DNA from: Rhodospirillaceae bacterium
Lineage (GTDB): Bacteria; Pseudomonadota; Alphaproteobacteria; Thalassobaculales; Thalassobaculaceae
Assembly: GCA_002690995.1 (NCBI GenBank)
Contig: NZGS01000030.1
Location: forward strand, 1 to 45,088
Direction: 5' to 3'
DNA length: 45,088 bases
This document shows, piece after piece, positions 1 to 8,977 of this stretch. Positions within the stretch are counted from its first letter, which is position 1. Every line of letters starts with the position of its first letter. A model generated the notes under the pieces. The model saw only the letters and a list, made by a program, of their open reading frames with translations, had not been told where the DNA came from and did no database searches. A program made the translations under genes and the position numbers.

Positions 1-464
1 GATCCTCCTGCTGTAACGTTGACATTCCAAGGGTTCCTAGTGGTTCCAAATATTTTGTTCGATGTATTAATATCGTGGGCAAACTCGGGAGTATTTGTTT
101 TGCCCAATAATATACCCCCCGCTGCTTTTAACCTTTCGACGGAAATTGTATCTTCGTCTGGAACACCATTTTCTAATAACAATGAGCCAAATGTCGTTCT
201 AACACCCTTAGTTTGCAAAATATCCTTTATTAAGAAAGGGACACCTTCAAGAGGACGGGGCTTACCTCCAGAGGCTAACCGCTCATCTATGGCACGAGCC
301 TCTTCCAATACCGTATCACTTAAAGTGCAAATAGCATTTATAACGGGATTTACCTCCTCTATCCTTTCAATAAATGCTGATGCAACTTCGGAAGCACTTA
401 GTTTTCCACTTCCCACCCCTTCTGCTATTTTTTTAGCCGACATATCGAGTATTTGTTCAGACAT
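1..464 (-). CDS. Amidase signature family protein, N-terminal part (runs off the window)
   Basis: The reverse strand reads open from an ATG at 464 to the window edge, giving 154 residues without a stop. The frame shows the start of the amidase signature fold: PLEGVPFLIKD around residues 71-81, where Lys80 fits the Lys of the Ser-cisSer-Lys triad, then GKTNTPEF near 121-128 and FGTTRNPWN near 139-147, ending just as the glycine/serine-rich signature begins (TAGG). The family hydrolyses amides, as GatA and many aryl-acyl amidases do; the substrate cannot be told from this part. A GGGGA ribosome site lies a few bases upstream of the ATG. The + strand reading of this stretch is only a shadow. The gene is cut by the window, not visibly broken. 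Confidence 0.88.
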   Translation of the reverse strand, partial: MSEQILDMSAKKIAEGVGSGKLSASEVASAFIERIEEVNPVINAICTLSDTVLEEARAIDERLASGGKPRPLEGVPFLIKDILQTKGVRTTFGSLLLENGVPDEDTISVERLKAAGGILLGKTNTPEFAHDINTSNKIFGTTRNPWNVNVTAGG

Positions 465-696
465 TCTTTCCCCAACTCATCTTATGTTCACCGAGATAAT
501 TTAACCCAGCAACAAAATAGTTTTCTCGGAGCTCATGCTGGGAACTTGGAATATGCCGCATGCACTATGAGAATAAAAGCAATCTATCAATTAATGTAAA
601 CCGTCAAAACTAAAACCCATAAGTTTCACCATTAAATTTTTGACAATAATTTAGAGATACCACTTATCTATTTTTTAACGGATGGTCTTCTCGAAC

Positions 697-726
697 TTGC
701 TTTTCTAGGTCTAATCTGAATATAAA
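697..726 (+). promoter_or_regulatory. Possible sigma-70-type promoter for the SDR gene
   Basis: TTGCTT at 697-702 and TATAAA at 721-726 are 18 bases apart and lie 28 bases before the SDR start codon. The 465-753 gap between the divergent amidase and SDR genes holds no other ORF. This is a motif match only, in AT-rich DNA where such matches arise by chance. Confidence 0.3.
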
Positions 727-753
727 CGAGAAAATATTTTTTGGAGGTAGTAA

Positions 754-1653
754 ATGGCGCGCTTATGTGAAGGTAGAGTAGCAGTAGTCACGGGAGCCGC
801 CCGCGGCGTAGGACGAGAACATGCTCTGGGTCTGGCTAAGCACGGTGCTAAGGTCGTCGTAAACGATCTCGGAGCAGGAGTAGATGGCTCGGGGGCCGAT
901 ACTACGCCGGCACAGGCCGTAGTTGACGAAATCAAAGCTCTAGGCGGCGAAGCCATTGTTAATGGCGATGATGTAAGTTCATGGACTGGTGCCAAAAAGA
1001 TGATTGATCAAACAATAGATGCCTTTGGTACTATCGATGTGGTTGTAAATAACGCTGGCATACTGCGCGATAGAATGCTTGTTAACATGACTGAAGATGA
1101 ATGGGACGCTGTTATACAAGTGCACTTAAAGGGAACATTTGCACCATCACGTCATGCAGCAGCATACTGGCGTCAATTATCTAAAGATAGGGGTGAAAAG
1201 GTCAATGCGAGAATAATAAATACCAGCTCAACTTCAGGACTATACGGCAATATAGGCCAAACAAATTATGGTGCAGCCAAGGCAGGCATAGCAGCTTTTA
1301 CAATAATAGCCGCAAGAGAATTAGCTCGTATAGGTGTTACGGTTAATGCAATCTCACCTACCGCTTATACTAGAATGACTGATAACCTTCGTGACTACAC
1401 GGAAGAAGACATCGAACGGAGAGATCCACGATGGGTATCCCCCACGATCGTTTACTTATCTAGTGCCGAAGCCCACGATATCACGGGGCGCGTAATTCAA
1501 GCAGGGAATGGAAGAGTTGCAGTTTGCGAGGGATGGCGTCGTGGCGCGGAAATCGATCAAATTGAGGACGCTGAAGCAATAGGTCCAATGATACGCGATA
1601 TGATTTCTCGTGTGCGCAAGAACTCGGGAATGGACGGTCTAGAGTTAGACTAA
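754..1653 (+). CDS. SDR family oxidoreductase (MFE-2 / 3-hydroxyacyl-CoA dehydrogenase-like)
   Basis: A 299-residue classical short-chain dehydrogenase. Visible are the nucleotide-binding TGAARGVG (13-20), NNAG (99-102), active-site Ser in NTSSTSG (about 158-160), and Tyr172 and Lys176 in YGAAK. The insertion after the first beta-alpha unit (NDLGAGVDGSG) is typical of the hydroxyacyl-CoA dehydrogenase part of peroxisomal multifunctional enzyme type 2 and its bacterial relatives, so a fatty-acyl-CoA or steroid-like hydroxyl substrate is possible. The substrate is inferred from family resemblance only. A strong GGAGG lies just upstream of the ATG. It is transcribed away from the amidase and converges with the molybdenum-enzyme gene. 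Confidence 0.9.
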   Translation: MARLCEGRVAVVTGAARGVGREHALGLAKHGAKVVVNDLGAGVDGSGADTTPAQAVVDEIKALGGEAIVNGDDVSSWTGAKKMIDQTIDAFGTIDVVVNNAGILRDRMLVNMTEDEWDAVIQVHLKGTFAPSRHAAAYWRQLSKDRGEKVNARIINTSSTSGLYGNIGQTNYGAAKAGIAAFTIIAARELARIGVTVNAISPTAYTRMTDNLRDYTEEDIERRDPRWVSPTIVYLSSAEAHDITGRVIQAGNGRVAVCEGWRRGAEIDQIEDAEAIGPMIRDMISRVRKNSGMDGLELD

Positions 1654-1697
1654 GTAAAAATCCAGATTTATTTTCATATTTCGCTCAACTGGATGTG

Positions 1698-3992
1698 TCA
1701 GGCTCGCGATGCCGAAATAGCGCGCCAAATGCTCTGACTAGTCAACGGCATATCTAAATGTATAATTTTTAAAGGCGATAGAGCGTTCAAAACCGCGTGA
1801 ACAATAGTCTGGGGTGCTGCAATGCAACCTGCTTGCCCAACGCCTTTGACGCCTAAAATATTAGCCTGTGTGGGAGCCCCCTCCAGCGTTGCCTCAAAAT
1901 TAGGTAACATTGCTGCACGCGGAAGTGTGTAGTCCATTAGTGAGCCAGAAAGTAATTGGCCCGTATTCTCATCAAACGACACAAATTCCATGATAGCCTG
2001 ACCTATCCCCTGCGCGACGCCTCCATGCAGTTGTCCCTCGGTGAAAACTGGGTTTACAAGAGACCCGTAGTCGTCAAACATTATGTATCTTATTAAAGTC
2101 ACGGATCCCGTTTCTGGGTCAATTTCAACTTCTGCAGCATGACAACCATTAGGGAAGGTAAAAGGAGCATCTTCTCTTTTAGTAAAAGTATCCAGGCCCA
2201 TCCCCTCTAAATGAGGGGCAATCCTATCATCTCTCGCAGCAATTGCTACTTCCTTAAGTGTTACAGACCGATTTCCAGAACCAGACGTAAATAAACCATT
2301 TTTAAAAGATAACTCATCGATCTCTGCTTGCAATAGCACCGCTGCAACACCCTTTGCCTTACCAATCACCTCTTCCACTGCAAGTATCATTGTAGCTGCG
2401 CCCATGTGCATTGATCGGGCACCACCATGTCCGGACCCAAGCCGGACTTCAAAAGTATTCGCTTGAATGTAGTCAAAAAGATCAGCCTCCACACCCAAAC
2501 GTTCTGATACTAAATCTATATAGGTCGTCTCATGTCCCTGGCCATTTGACTCCGTACCGACCCGCAGCTCAATTCTCCCACTTTCAGCAAACTGGATTTC
2601 CGCCCCCTCCACGGGAAAACCTCTTGAGGTTTCTAAAAAGCAACCAAAACCTATTCCTCTCAAAAATCCTCTTTTTCGCGAAGCTTCTCGGCGTTTAAAA
2701 AAACCTTTATAGTCAATATAATTAGAAGCTCTCTCAATATTTTCTTTGAACTTCCCAGAGTCAATTTGTAACCCAAAGGCAGTATTATGCGGCAGGGTTG
2801 AAATGATGTTTTTCAACCTCAGCTCAACAGGATCAAAGTTAAATTGAGAGGCAGCAATATCAATAAGTCTTTCAATTATAAAATTGGCTTCCGGCTTCCC
2901 TGCACCCCGATATGCATCAACTGGTGTTGTATTTGTAAAAACTCCTTTAGAGCTCATAAAAACATATGGGATATTATAAACTCCTCCCATTGCGGTGGAG
3001 GCCGCATTAGTTGAGGCGTTAGGCCCGCCAGCCGAGAGATACGCCCCCATATTAGCTGTTAAGTCCGCCTCCAATGCAAGAAAGTTTCCGTCTTTATCTA
3101 AGGCTAACTTAGCGTCAGTTGTTATATCTCTGCCATGAAGTGCTGACGAGTTGTCTTCTGACCTCTCGGCAACCCATTTTATCGGTCGTCCGAGTTTTTT
3201 TGACGCCCACAAAAGGAGTACCCACTCGGGAAAGAGGAAGTTCTTCAGTCCAAATCCACCACCAACATCAGGAGCCGAAACCTTTATCTTCTCTGGTGGA
3301 ACTTTAAATACATCGTAGGCCAACTGATCGCGAATGGCATGCACACCTTGAGCTGTGCAAGACAAATGCATGGTATCAGTTTTAGCATCATAGAAACTTA
3401 ACCCAGCACGCGGTTCCAGCGGAGCAGCCATAACTCGATTATTTTTTATCTCTAATTCCGCAACATAATGGGCGTTAGTTATCGCTTTCTTAACCTCGTC
3501 TTTTTCACCTTTAGCAAATCTATATGCAATATTATCGGGGGCAGTCTCCCATATACTTTGTGAGCCTGGTCTTAGCGCATCTATAACCTCTACCACTGCG
3601 GGAATGGGGTCATACTCTATTTGAATTAATTCTACTGCAGCGCAAGCGATCTCATTTGATTCCGCCACAACAAACACCACTGGGTCACCTACGTGCCTTA
3701 CACGGCCAACTGCGAGAGCCAAACGTTTCGTCGAAACAATGGGAAGAATAGCAGGGAACTGAGTTGTACATGGTAATGGACCAATTAAGTCAGTCTCTAA
3801 ATCTGCTCCAGTGAAAACCGCAACAACGCCGTCTAGTTTAATTGCTTCCTCAATATTTATGCTTTTAATATAAGCATGACCATGCGGTGATCTTACGACC
3901 TTAGCGTAAGCCTGTTGATCCAAATTAGAATTAGCTACGAAACTACCACCGCCCGTTAAAAATCTAAGGTCTTCCCTTCTTCGTGCCGACAT
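1698..3992 (-). CDS. Xanthine dehydrogenase/CoxL-family molybdopterin-binding subunit
   Basis: Large molybdenum-cofactor subunit of the xanthine dehydrogenase/CO dehydrogenase superfamily, 764 residues from the ATG at 3992. That start is preferred over one 66 bases upstream because AAAGGAG precedes it and the family usually begins near the RREDxRFLTGGG motif. The loop AYRGAGKPE (near residue 360) is the form II type, not the AYxCSFR of true CO dehydrogenase, so CO oxidation is unlikely. Near the C terminus the motif reads GVKGVGQAG where the family normally has GVGEAG: the predicted catalytic Glu is Gln (codon at 1833-1835). No FAD-binding or 2Fe-2S subunit gene is adjacent, which is unusual for this family. 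Substrate unknown; activity doubtful. Confidence 0.88.
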   Translation of the reverse strand: MSARRREDLRFLTGGGSFVANSNLDQQAYAKVVRSPHGHAYIKSINIEEAIKLDGVVAVFTGADLETDLIGPLPCTTQFPAILPIVSTKRLALAVGRVRHVGDPVVFVVAESNEIACAAVELIQIEYDPIPAVVEVIDALRPGSQSIWETAPDNIAYRFAKGEKDEVKKAITNAHYVAELEIKNNRVMAAPLEPRAGLSFYDAKTDTMHLSCTAQGVHAIRDQLAYDVFKVPPEKIKVSAPDVGGGFGLKNFLFPEWVLLLWASKKLGRPIKWVAERSEDNSSALHGRDITTDAKLALDKDGNFLALEADLTANMGAYLSAGGPNASTNAASTAMGGVYNIPYVFMSSKGVFTNTTPVDAYRGAGKPEANFIIERLIDIAASQFNFDPVELRLKNIISTLPHNTAFGLQIDSGKFKENIERASNYIDYKGFFKRREASRKRGFLRGIGFGCFLETSRGFPVEGAEIQFAESGRIELRVGTESNGQGHETTYIDLVSERLGVEADLFDYIQANTFEVRLGSGHGGARSMHMGAATMILAVEEVIGKAKGVAAVLLQAEIDELSFKNGLFTSGSGNRSVTLKEVAIAARDDRIAPHLEGMGLDTFTKREDAPFTFPNGCHAAEVEIDPETGSVTLIRYIMFDDYGSLVNPVFTEGQLHGGVAQGIGQAIMEFVSFDENTGQLLSGSLMDYTLPRAAMLPNFEATLEGAPTQANILGVKGVGQAGCIAAPQTIVHAVLNALSPLKIIHLDMPLTSQSIWRAISASRA

Positions 3993-4174
3993 ATAAAGAG
4001 GTTCTCCTTTGACATGAGCTACGCTGCCGAGATTATAAACCTTTTTGACAACTATCAATCCGCATTTTTTATGGCGAGGGAACGTCCAATTTATTCTTGG
4101 CGTTTGAGGAAAGAACCTGCAAACCTTTTGCTTGCTTCAAAATTCAATAACAGGCGTGACAAGAGTATATTCTA

Positions 4175-4360
4175 TTAATATCTCTCTTTGACTTTTAGAA
4201 CTTGGCGCCCGCGATACATGCCCGTCTTCAAGTCGATGTGGTGTGGTCTGTGTAGTTCTCCAGTATCTGGATTCTCTACATAAGCGTCTGATTTTATTGC
4301 ATCATGTGCGCGTCGCATATTCCTCTTGGATGGAGTTGTTTTTCTTTTTGGCACAGCCAT
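4175..4360 (-). CDS. rpmF: 50S ribosomal protein L32
   Basis: A 61-residue basic protein starting [20 protein letters not shown], the unmistakable N terminus of L32, with the conserved TGELHRPHH and GMYRGRQVL stretches. It is the cysteine-free form without the zinc ribbon, as usual in alphaproteobacteria. L32 is part of the large ribosomal subunit near the peptidyl-transferase centre. GAGG lies nine bases before the ATG. It stands alone between the molybdenum-subunit gene and pccA, all on the same strand. Confidence 0.97.
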   Translation of the reverse strand: MAVPKRKTTPSKRNMRRAHDAIKSDAYVENPDTGELHRPHHIDLKTGMYRGRQVLKVKERY

Positions 4361-4399
4361 TTCAATATACCTCGCAGACGTGAATACTAAAGCTAAATC

Positions 4400-4428
4400 G
4401 TATTAGTGGATACGAGAGTTTAACGCAA
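4400..4428 (-). promoter_or_regulatory. Possible sigma-70-type promoter of rpmF
   Basis: Read on the reverse strand, TTGCGT (4428-4423) and TAATAC (4405-4400) are 17 bases apart, about 40 bases upstream of the rpmF ATG. The -35 match is good and the -10 match weak. This is motif evidence only. Confidence 0.28.
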
Positions 4429-4513
4429 GTAAAATTCGCCATACCTTAGGAAGTTCAAACCTTTTTTAGTGTTCTACGCATATGGCGCACAGTTTTGCCT
4501 ACCGTTAAAGCTT

Positions 4514-6514
4514 TTACTCGAATTCAATGATTGGCTGATCAACTCCTAAAGTGGTGCCCGGTGTTGCATGAATCTTAGCAACAATAGCGTCAGATTCTGC
4601 TTTCATGACGTTCTCCATTTTCATTGCCTCTACAATGGCTAATTCCTGACCTGCCTCTATTTTATCGCCTTCCTTGACTGCTACCGAAACTAATAATCCA
4701 GGCATTGGTGAGAGCAGAAAGTTAGACATATCAGGACGGACTTTGTTTGGCATTAAGTCCATTAATCTATCGATTTTTTTATCAATTATTTTAATTGTGG
4801 CCTGCCAACCACCTTTCCTAAGCGAATATTTTGAGCCGTCATAGTCTACTTGTAGGACTATACTTTTTTTATTAATTTGCCCTTCGAATATATCTGTTCC
4901 TGGCTCAAAATTACCATTTAGATCATATTTATTTTTATTCATATCAACTATACAACTGCCATTTTTCAATTGAGCTTTTGCGTCCGTTTTATGATTTCCG
5001 TCTATGATAACAAGTCGGGTGTATCGGTCTTGCTCACTGCCGGCTCGGCGCGGGAGGTTTGCTCGGCCTGTTATGTTTGCATTTCTCGCCCGTCTTTTTA
5101 TCTCAAACCCAATTGCAACCGCGTAAAGGGTTTCTTTGTCGTTTTGTGTTATTTGTATTCCATTAAAACCTTTTGGAAATTCCTCATCTATAAAGGCCGT
5201 TGTTAGTTCTCCAGATTTAAAACGATCGTGGCTCATCAAGGCTGATAGAAACTCAATATTATGATTAACGCCACGAATTCTGTATTGGTCCAAAGCCAAT
5301 GCCATTTTCTCAATAGCATCTTCGCGATTTTTGCCATAAGTGATGAGCTTCGATATCATGGGATCATAGAACATGGAAATTTCTGACCCCTCGAAAACAC
5401 CCGTATCTATGCGTACACCATCCAAGCCCTCTGGTGACTTGTACTGCGTCAATCTTCCCGTGGACGGTAAAAAGTTTCTATAAGGGTCCTCTGCATAAAC
5501 TCTTGTTTCTAAGGCCCATCCGTTGAGCTGCACGTCTTTTTGTTTGATTGGAAGATTGTCTCCTACTGCAACTTGGATCATTAACTCAACCAAATCTAAT
5601 CCTGTAATACATTCTGTTACTGGATGCTCAACTTGCAGTCTTGTGTTCATCTCTAAGAAGTAAAAATTCTTGTTTTTATCAACGATGAATTCAACAGTTC
5701 CAGCCGATTTATAATCTACCGACTTCGCGAGTAGAACAGCCTGTTCCCCCATGGCCTCTCGCGTTTTTGAGTCAAGAAAGGGGCTTGGTGCTTCTTCGAT
5801 TACTTTTTGATGCCGGCGCTGTATGGAGCACTCCCTTTCACCTAAATAGACAGTGTTTCCTGCTGAGTCTGCTATAATCTGTATTTCTATATGTCTTGGG
5901 TCTTCAATGAACTTTTCTATAAAGACGCGATCGTCGCCGAAACTTGAAGCCGCCTCGCTAACTGCAGCGCGAAACCCTTCCTTAACTTCTTTTTCGTTAA
6001 AAGCGACCCGCATGCCTTTTCCACCGCCGCCAGCCGAAGCCTTTATCATGACTGGAAATCCAATTTCGGCAGCGACTTTGACTGCCTCCTTGTCATCAGC
6101 AAGCACACCTACATATCCGGGAACGGTGTTGACGCCAGCGCCAGCCGCTATCTTCTTAGACTCTATTTTGTCACCCATGGCTGCTATTGCCTTTACACCC
6201 GGGCCGATGAATATGATGCCTTCTTCCGCGAGTTTTTCAGCAAACGTGGCGTTTTCGGAAAGGAACCCGTAGCCTGGATGAACAGCTTGGGCACCGGTTT
6301 GTTTAATGGCATCCAATATTTTCTCTATTACCAGGTAACTCTCAGAAGAAGCCGAGCCCCCAATTGCGATCGCTTCATCCGCCAGTCTCACATGCAACGC
6401 GTCTGCGTCTGCGTCAGAATATACTGCGACTGTTGCAATACCCATTCTTTTCGCTGTACGAATTACTCGGCACGCAATTTCACCACGATTGGCTATAAGG
6501 ATCTTTTTAAACAT
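4514..6514 (-). CDS. pccA: Propionyl/acetyl-CoA carboxylase alpha subunit (biotin carboxylase + biotin carrier)
   Basis: A 666-residue protein with the biotin carboxylase N terminus (KKILIANRGEIACRVIRTAK), the ATP-grasp glycine loop GGGGKGMR (around 163-170), EMNTRLQVEHPVTE in the active site, and a C-terminal biotinyl domain with EAMKMEN, whose Lys (about 632) would carry biotin. Length and the middle BT-type region fit PccA rather than the shorter AccC. The enzyme carboxylates propionyl-CoA to methylmalonyl-CoA with a beta subunit, which is not in the window. The ATG at 6514 is chosen over a GTG one codon earlier because AAAGG has normal spacing to it. Acetyl- or methylcrotonyl-CoA as substrate is not excluded. 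Confidence 0.9.
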   Translation of the reverse strand: MFKKILIANRGEIACRVIRTAKRMGIATVAVYSDADADALHVRLADEAIAIGGSASSESYLVIEKILDAIKQTGAQAVHPGYGFLSENATFAEKLAEEGIIFIGPGVKAIAAMGDKIESKKIAAGAGVNTVPGYVGVLADDKEAVKVAAEIGFPVMIKASAGGGGKGMRVAFNEKEVKEGFRAAVSEAASSFGDDRVFIEKFIEDPRHIEIQIIADSAGNTVYLGERECSIQRRHQKVIEEAPSPFLDSKTREAMGEQAVLLAKSVDYKSAGTVEFIVDKNKNFYFLEMNTRLQVEHPVTECITGLDLVELMIQVAVGDNLPIKQKDVQLNGWALETRVYAEDPYRNFLPSTGRLTQYKSPEGLDGVRIDTGVFEGSEISMFYDPMISKLITYGKNREDAIEKMALALDQYRIRGVNHNIEFLSALMSHDRFKSGELTTAFIDEEFPKGFNGIQITQNDKETLYAVAIGFEIKRRARNANITGRANLPRRAGSEQDRYTRLVIIDGNHKTDAKAQLKNGSCIVDMNKNKYDLNGNFEPGTDIFEGQINKKSIVLQVDYDGSKYSLRKGGWQATIKIIDKKIDRLMDLMPNKVRPDMSNFLLSPMPGLLVSVAVKEGDKIEAGQELAIVEAMKMENVMKAESDAIVAKIHATPGTTLGVDQPIIEFE

Positions 6515-6681
6515 CACAACCTTTTAATTTATGAACTCCGAAATAAATCGTCACATAACCTCGCGATTACATATTACTAGATTAAACCAACAAGCTACTT
6601 CGCCAAGTTTTACGGAAACCTAACGAGATTTAGAATACACAACTCGTTTAAGTTAAACATCTATTTTTTATTTTCTAGAAA

Positions 6682-6975
6682 TTATAAAAGAAGGTTGATA
6701 TACGATCCAGCCGGCGCGTTTATGTCAATATTATCGTTAGCTATTAAAGATGATAGCCTTGAGATCTGAGCCTCTATTTCTATGTCTGTTGAAGCGGTTC
6801 TTATACGAAATCTCTGTGCTGGAGTCCCATTTTTATCAGTTTGCATTTGATTAGGATTTACGTCACGTCGCGCAGTCGCCCGCGAAGTATCGTGTGACTG
6901 AGGTTGCCGAATACTTTTTATAAGCTCGGATCTCGTTATACCTGGGTTATTTACCCCAGTCGGTGTCAATGCCAT
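6682..6975 (-). CDS. Small hypothetical protein, 97 aa
   Basis: A 97-residue protein that I do not recognise. The N-terminal two thirds is polar and probably disordered; the last third (EIEAQISRLSSLIANDNIDI, then a short hydrophobic end NLLL) could form a helix and a short strand. A very strong purine-rich ribosome site (GGCGGGGGAAAG) directly precedes the ATG, which argues that it is a real gene. It lies 72 bases downstream of the aminotransferase on the same strand, so the two may be co-transcribed. No signal peptide, membrane segment or cysteine pair is visible. Function unknown. Confidence 0.65.
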   Translation of the reverse strand: MALTPTGVNNPGITRSELIKSIRQPQSHDTSRATARRDVNPNQMQTDKNGTPAQRFRIRTASTDIEIEAQISRLSSLIANDNIDINAPAGSYINLLL

Positions 6976-7047
6976 CTTTCCCCCGCCTAATTGGTTTTCT
7001 TGTAGTGCTGCTAAAAGGTACTACTCTCGCTTATAGTTGATTTTCTC

Positions 7048-8226
7048 TTAACGTCTACCGATTTCTTTTCCCAATGCCTTCATTGCCTCATTTAGTTTAT
7101 CAGGCGTAGAAGCAAAACATAAACGCAAAAAACCTTCGCCACCAGGACCGAAGGCACTTCCAGGCGCCAAGCCGACATTACATCGGTCTATTAATTTTTT
7201 ACAAAACTCAAGCGAATCTTCCATTCCATCCACTGAGAAAAAAGCATAAAATGCGCCGTTTGGACGCATACACTGCACACGTGGCCATTGCTCCAAATAG
7301 TCGAAGACGATGTCTCTACCAACTTTGCACCTTTTCCTTAAATCCGAAACGACTTCATCGCCCTTTGCAAGCGCGGTTATTCCTGCCTTTTGTATAAAGG
7401 TTGGTACTCCTGATGTGGAGATTTGTATAAGTTTCGCAAATGTTTCAGCCATTCCAATAGGATGAGTAATCCATCCCAATCGCCAGCCAGTCATTAACCA
7501 TGATTTAGAGAAACTATTTACTGAAATAACCTTATCCTGTTCTGCAGCGACGCTTAATATAGAATTGGCAACTGACCTATCAAATACTAGAGAGTGGTAT
7601 ACTTCGTCAGAGACAATCCAAATATTTCTCTCACGACAAAATTGCAGCAATTCTTTTTGATCCTCCTCTGGCATTATCCACCCCGTAGGATTGCCAGGAG
7701 AGTTTAAGAATATTGCTTTAGTTTTTGGACTAACCGCAGCAAAAACATCTCTCAAATTCAGATTCCAAGCGTTATCCTCTAAAGATATAGAGGCATGAGT
7801 TGCTATTCCTCTATTGATTGAAATCGCTGAATAGATATTCGGCCAAACTGGGCCAATCACAACAACTTCATCGCCAGGATTTAAAAGCGCTTGCATCACT
7901 ATCGAGATAGCCATCATTCCAGAATTTGTAACCGTGATTCTCTCTTGATTTAGGTCAACATTAAACGTTCGCTTGTTATACTTTAAAAGTTCCTCCCGGA
8001 GTTCCGTAATACCATTTTGATCAGTATAAAAAGTATCACCTTGAATCATGGCGTCATGGCATGCATCCGAGATAAAGCTTGGGGTTGGGACATCACCTTC
8101 ACCGAACCAAAGAGGGATTAGACCTTGCCGGCCCCACCCATACTTCGCAACCTCAACTATATTAGTCTCTGGTAGTTGATTGACCCTACTCGACAAGCTT
8201 GAGAAGTCAAATTTTGATCTCATCAT
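7048..8226 (-). CDS. Class I/II pyridoxal-phosphate aminotransferase
   Basis: A 392-residue fold-type I aminotransferase. Visible are NSPGNPTG (175-182), DEVY (207-210), and Lys241 in SFSKSWLMTGWR, which forms the Schiff base with PLP; the GFLRLCFA stretch near the C terminus carries the Arg that binds the substrate carboxylate. It belongs to the aspartate/alanine/aromatic group, but the amino acid donor cannot be read from the sequence. AGGTG lies just upstream of two adjacent ATG codons; either could be the start. It is divergent from the histidine phosphatase pair and upstream of the 97-aa unknown. Confidence 0.9.
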   Translation of the reverse strand: MMRSKFDFSSLSSRVNQLPETNIVEVAKYGWGRQGLIPLWFGEGDVPTPSFISDACHDAMIQGDTFYTDQNGITELREELLKYNKRTFNVDLNQERITVTNSGMMAISIVMQALLNPGDEVVVIGPVWPNIYSAISINRGIATHASISLEDNAWNLNLRDVFAAVSPKTKAIFLNSPGNPTGWIMPEEDQKELLQFCRERNIWIVSDEVYHSLVFDRSVANSILSVAAEQDKVISVNSFSKSWLMTGWRLGWITHPIGMAETFAKLIQISTSGVPTFIQKAGITALAKGDEVVSDLRKRCKVGRDIVFDYLEQWPRVQCMRPNGAFYAFFSVDGMEDSLEFCKKLIDRCNVGLAPGSAFGPGGEGFLRLCFASTPDKLNEAMKALGKEIGRR

Positions 8227-8371
8227 TACACCTATTTGTTTAAGCTATCAAAAGAGAAAACTGAAATTATATTGCTAATATCAAATAAAACCTTTGCACT
8301 TACTCCTATCCCTAAGCCATTATTAACTTGCATATCTTTAACACGTTTTGAGCGGATCGCCTGAAAGAAGA

Positions 8372-8977
8372 ATGAAGAATACTATTTTTTTAATTCGTCA
8401 TGGTCAGACGACTTGGAATAGGGCTGGTCGCCTTCAAGGTCAAGCAGATTCTCCGCTAACTTTGTTGGGAACCCAACAAGTCGAAGCAATCGGCAAAAAG
8501 CTAAAAGAAATAATAGAAACTAAGAAATACTGCTTTTGGTCTAGTCCTCTTGGTAGGACGAAGCAGACGACATCCATAATTTGCGATCAGATTAACTTTA
8601 ATTATGACGACGTGGTATTTGATGAAAGGTTAGTCGAGATAACGCTTGGCGATCGCGATGGTTACAAAAGTTGGAAAGCGCTGTTTGAAGATTTTCCTGA
8701 AGATATGGCACGACGTGAAAAAGATCCTTGGAATTTCTTTCATCCTAATGGGGAGAGTAGCCAGATGGTGTCAGAAAGAGTTCAACCTTTTATGGAAAAA
8801 ATAATTAACTTAGAGGGAATTCACGTATTAGTTACCCATGGTGTTGTCAGCAAAATAATCCGTGGCATGTATCTCAATCTGTCGCCCGAAGAAATATTTA
8901 ATTTGGATAGACCTCAGGATGCTTTTCACAGACTACAAAATGGCAAAGTAGAGAGAATAGAGGTATCGTTAGGTTGA
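8372..8977 (+). CDS. Histidine phosphatase family protein (first of a tandem pair)
   Basis: A 201-residue member of the phosphoglycerate-mutase-like histidine phosphatase superfamily. LIRHGQT near the N terminus carries the His that is phosphorylated, SSPLGRTKQT carries the second Arg, and VTHGVVSKIIRG carries the second catalytic His. The ATG at 8372 is preferred over a TTG 24 bases upstream because the family begins a few residues before RHG and a purine-rich AAAGAAG lies before it. Substrates vary widely in this family (phosphosugars, alpha-ribazole phosphate and others), so none is assigned. Its stop overlaps the start of a paralogue. Confidence 0.85.
   Translation: MKNTIFLIRHGQTTWNRAGRLQGQADSPLTLLGTQQVEAIGKKLKEIIETKKYCFWSSPLGRTKQTTSIICDQINFNYDDVVFDERLVEITLGDRDGYKSWKALFEDFPEDMARREKDPWNFFHPNGESSQMVSERVQPFMEKIINLEGIHVLVTHGVVSKIIRGMYLNLSPEEIFNLDRPQDAFHRLQNGKVERIEVSLG

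Noticed and set aside
19-504. 161-residue + strand reading frame at the left edge
   Set aside because: The reverse strand encodes a clear amidase N terminus over the same bases, with a ribosome site; the + frame has no recognisable features.
1660-1694. ATCCAG / CTGGAT hairpin between the SDR and molybdenum-subunit genes as a terminator
   Set aside because: The stem is six bases with a loop above 20 and no U-run; too weak to call.
1698-3992. CO dehydrogenase large subunit (coxL) with moxR/coxE as maturation genes
   Set aside because: The loop is AYRGAGKPE (form II), no coxM or coxS is next to it, and the moxR-coxE pair lies in another operon after alaS about 8 kb away.
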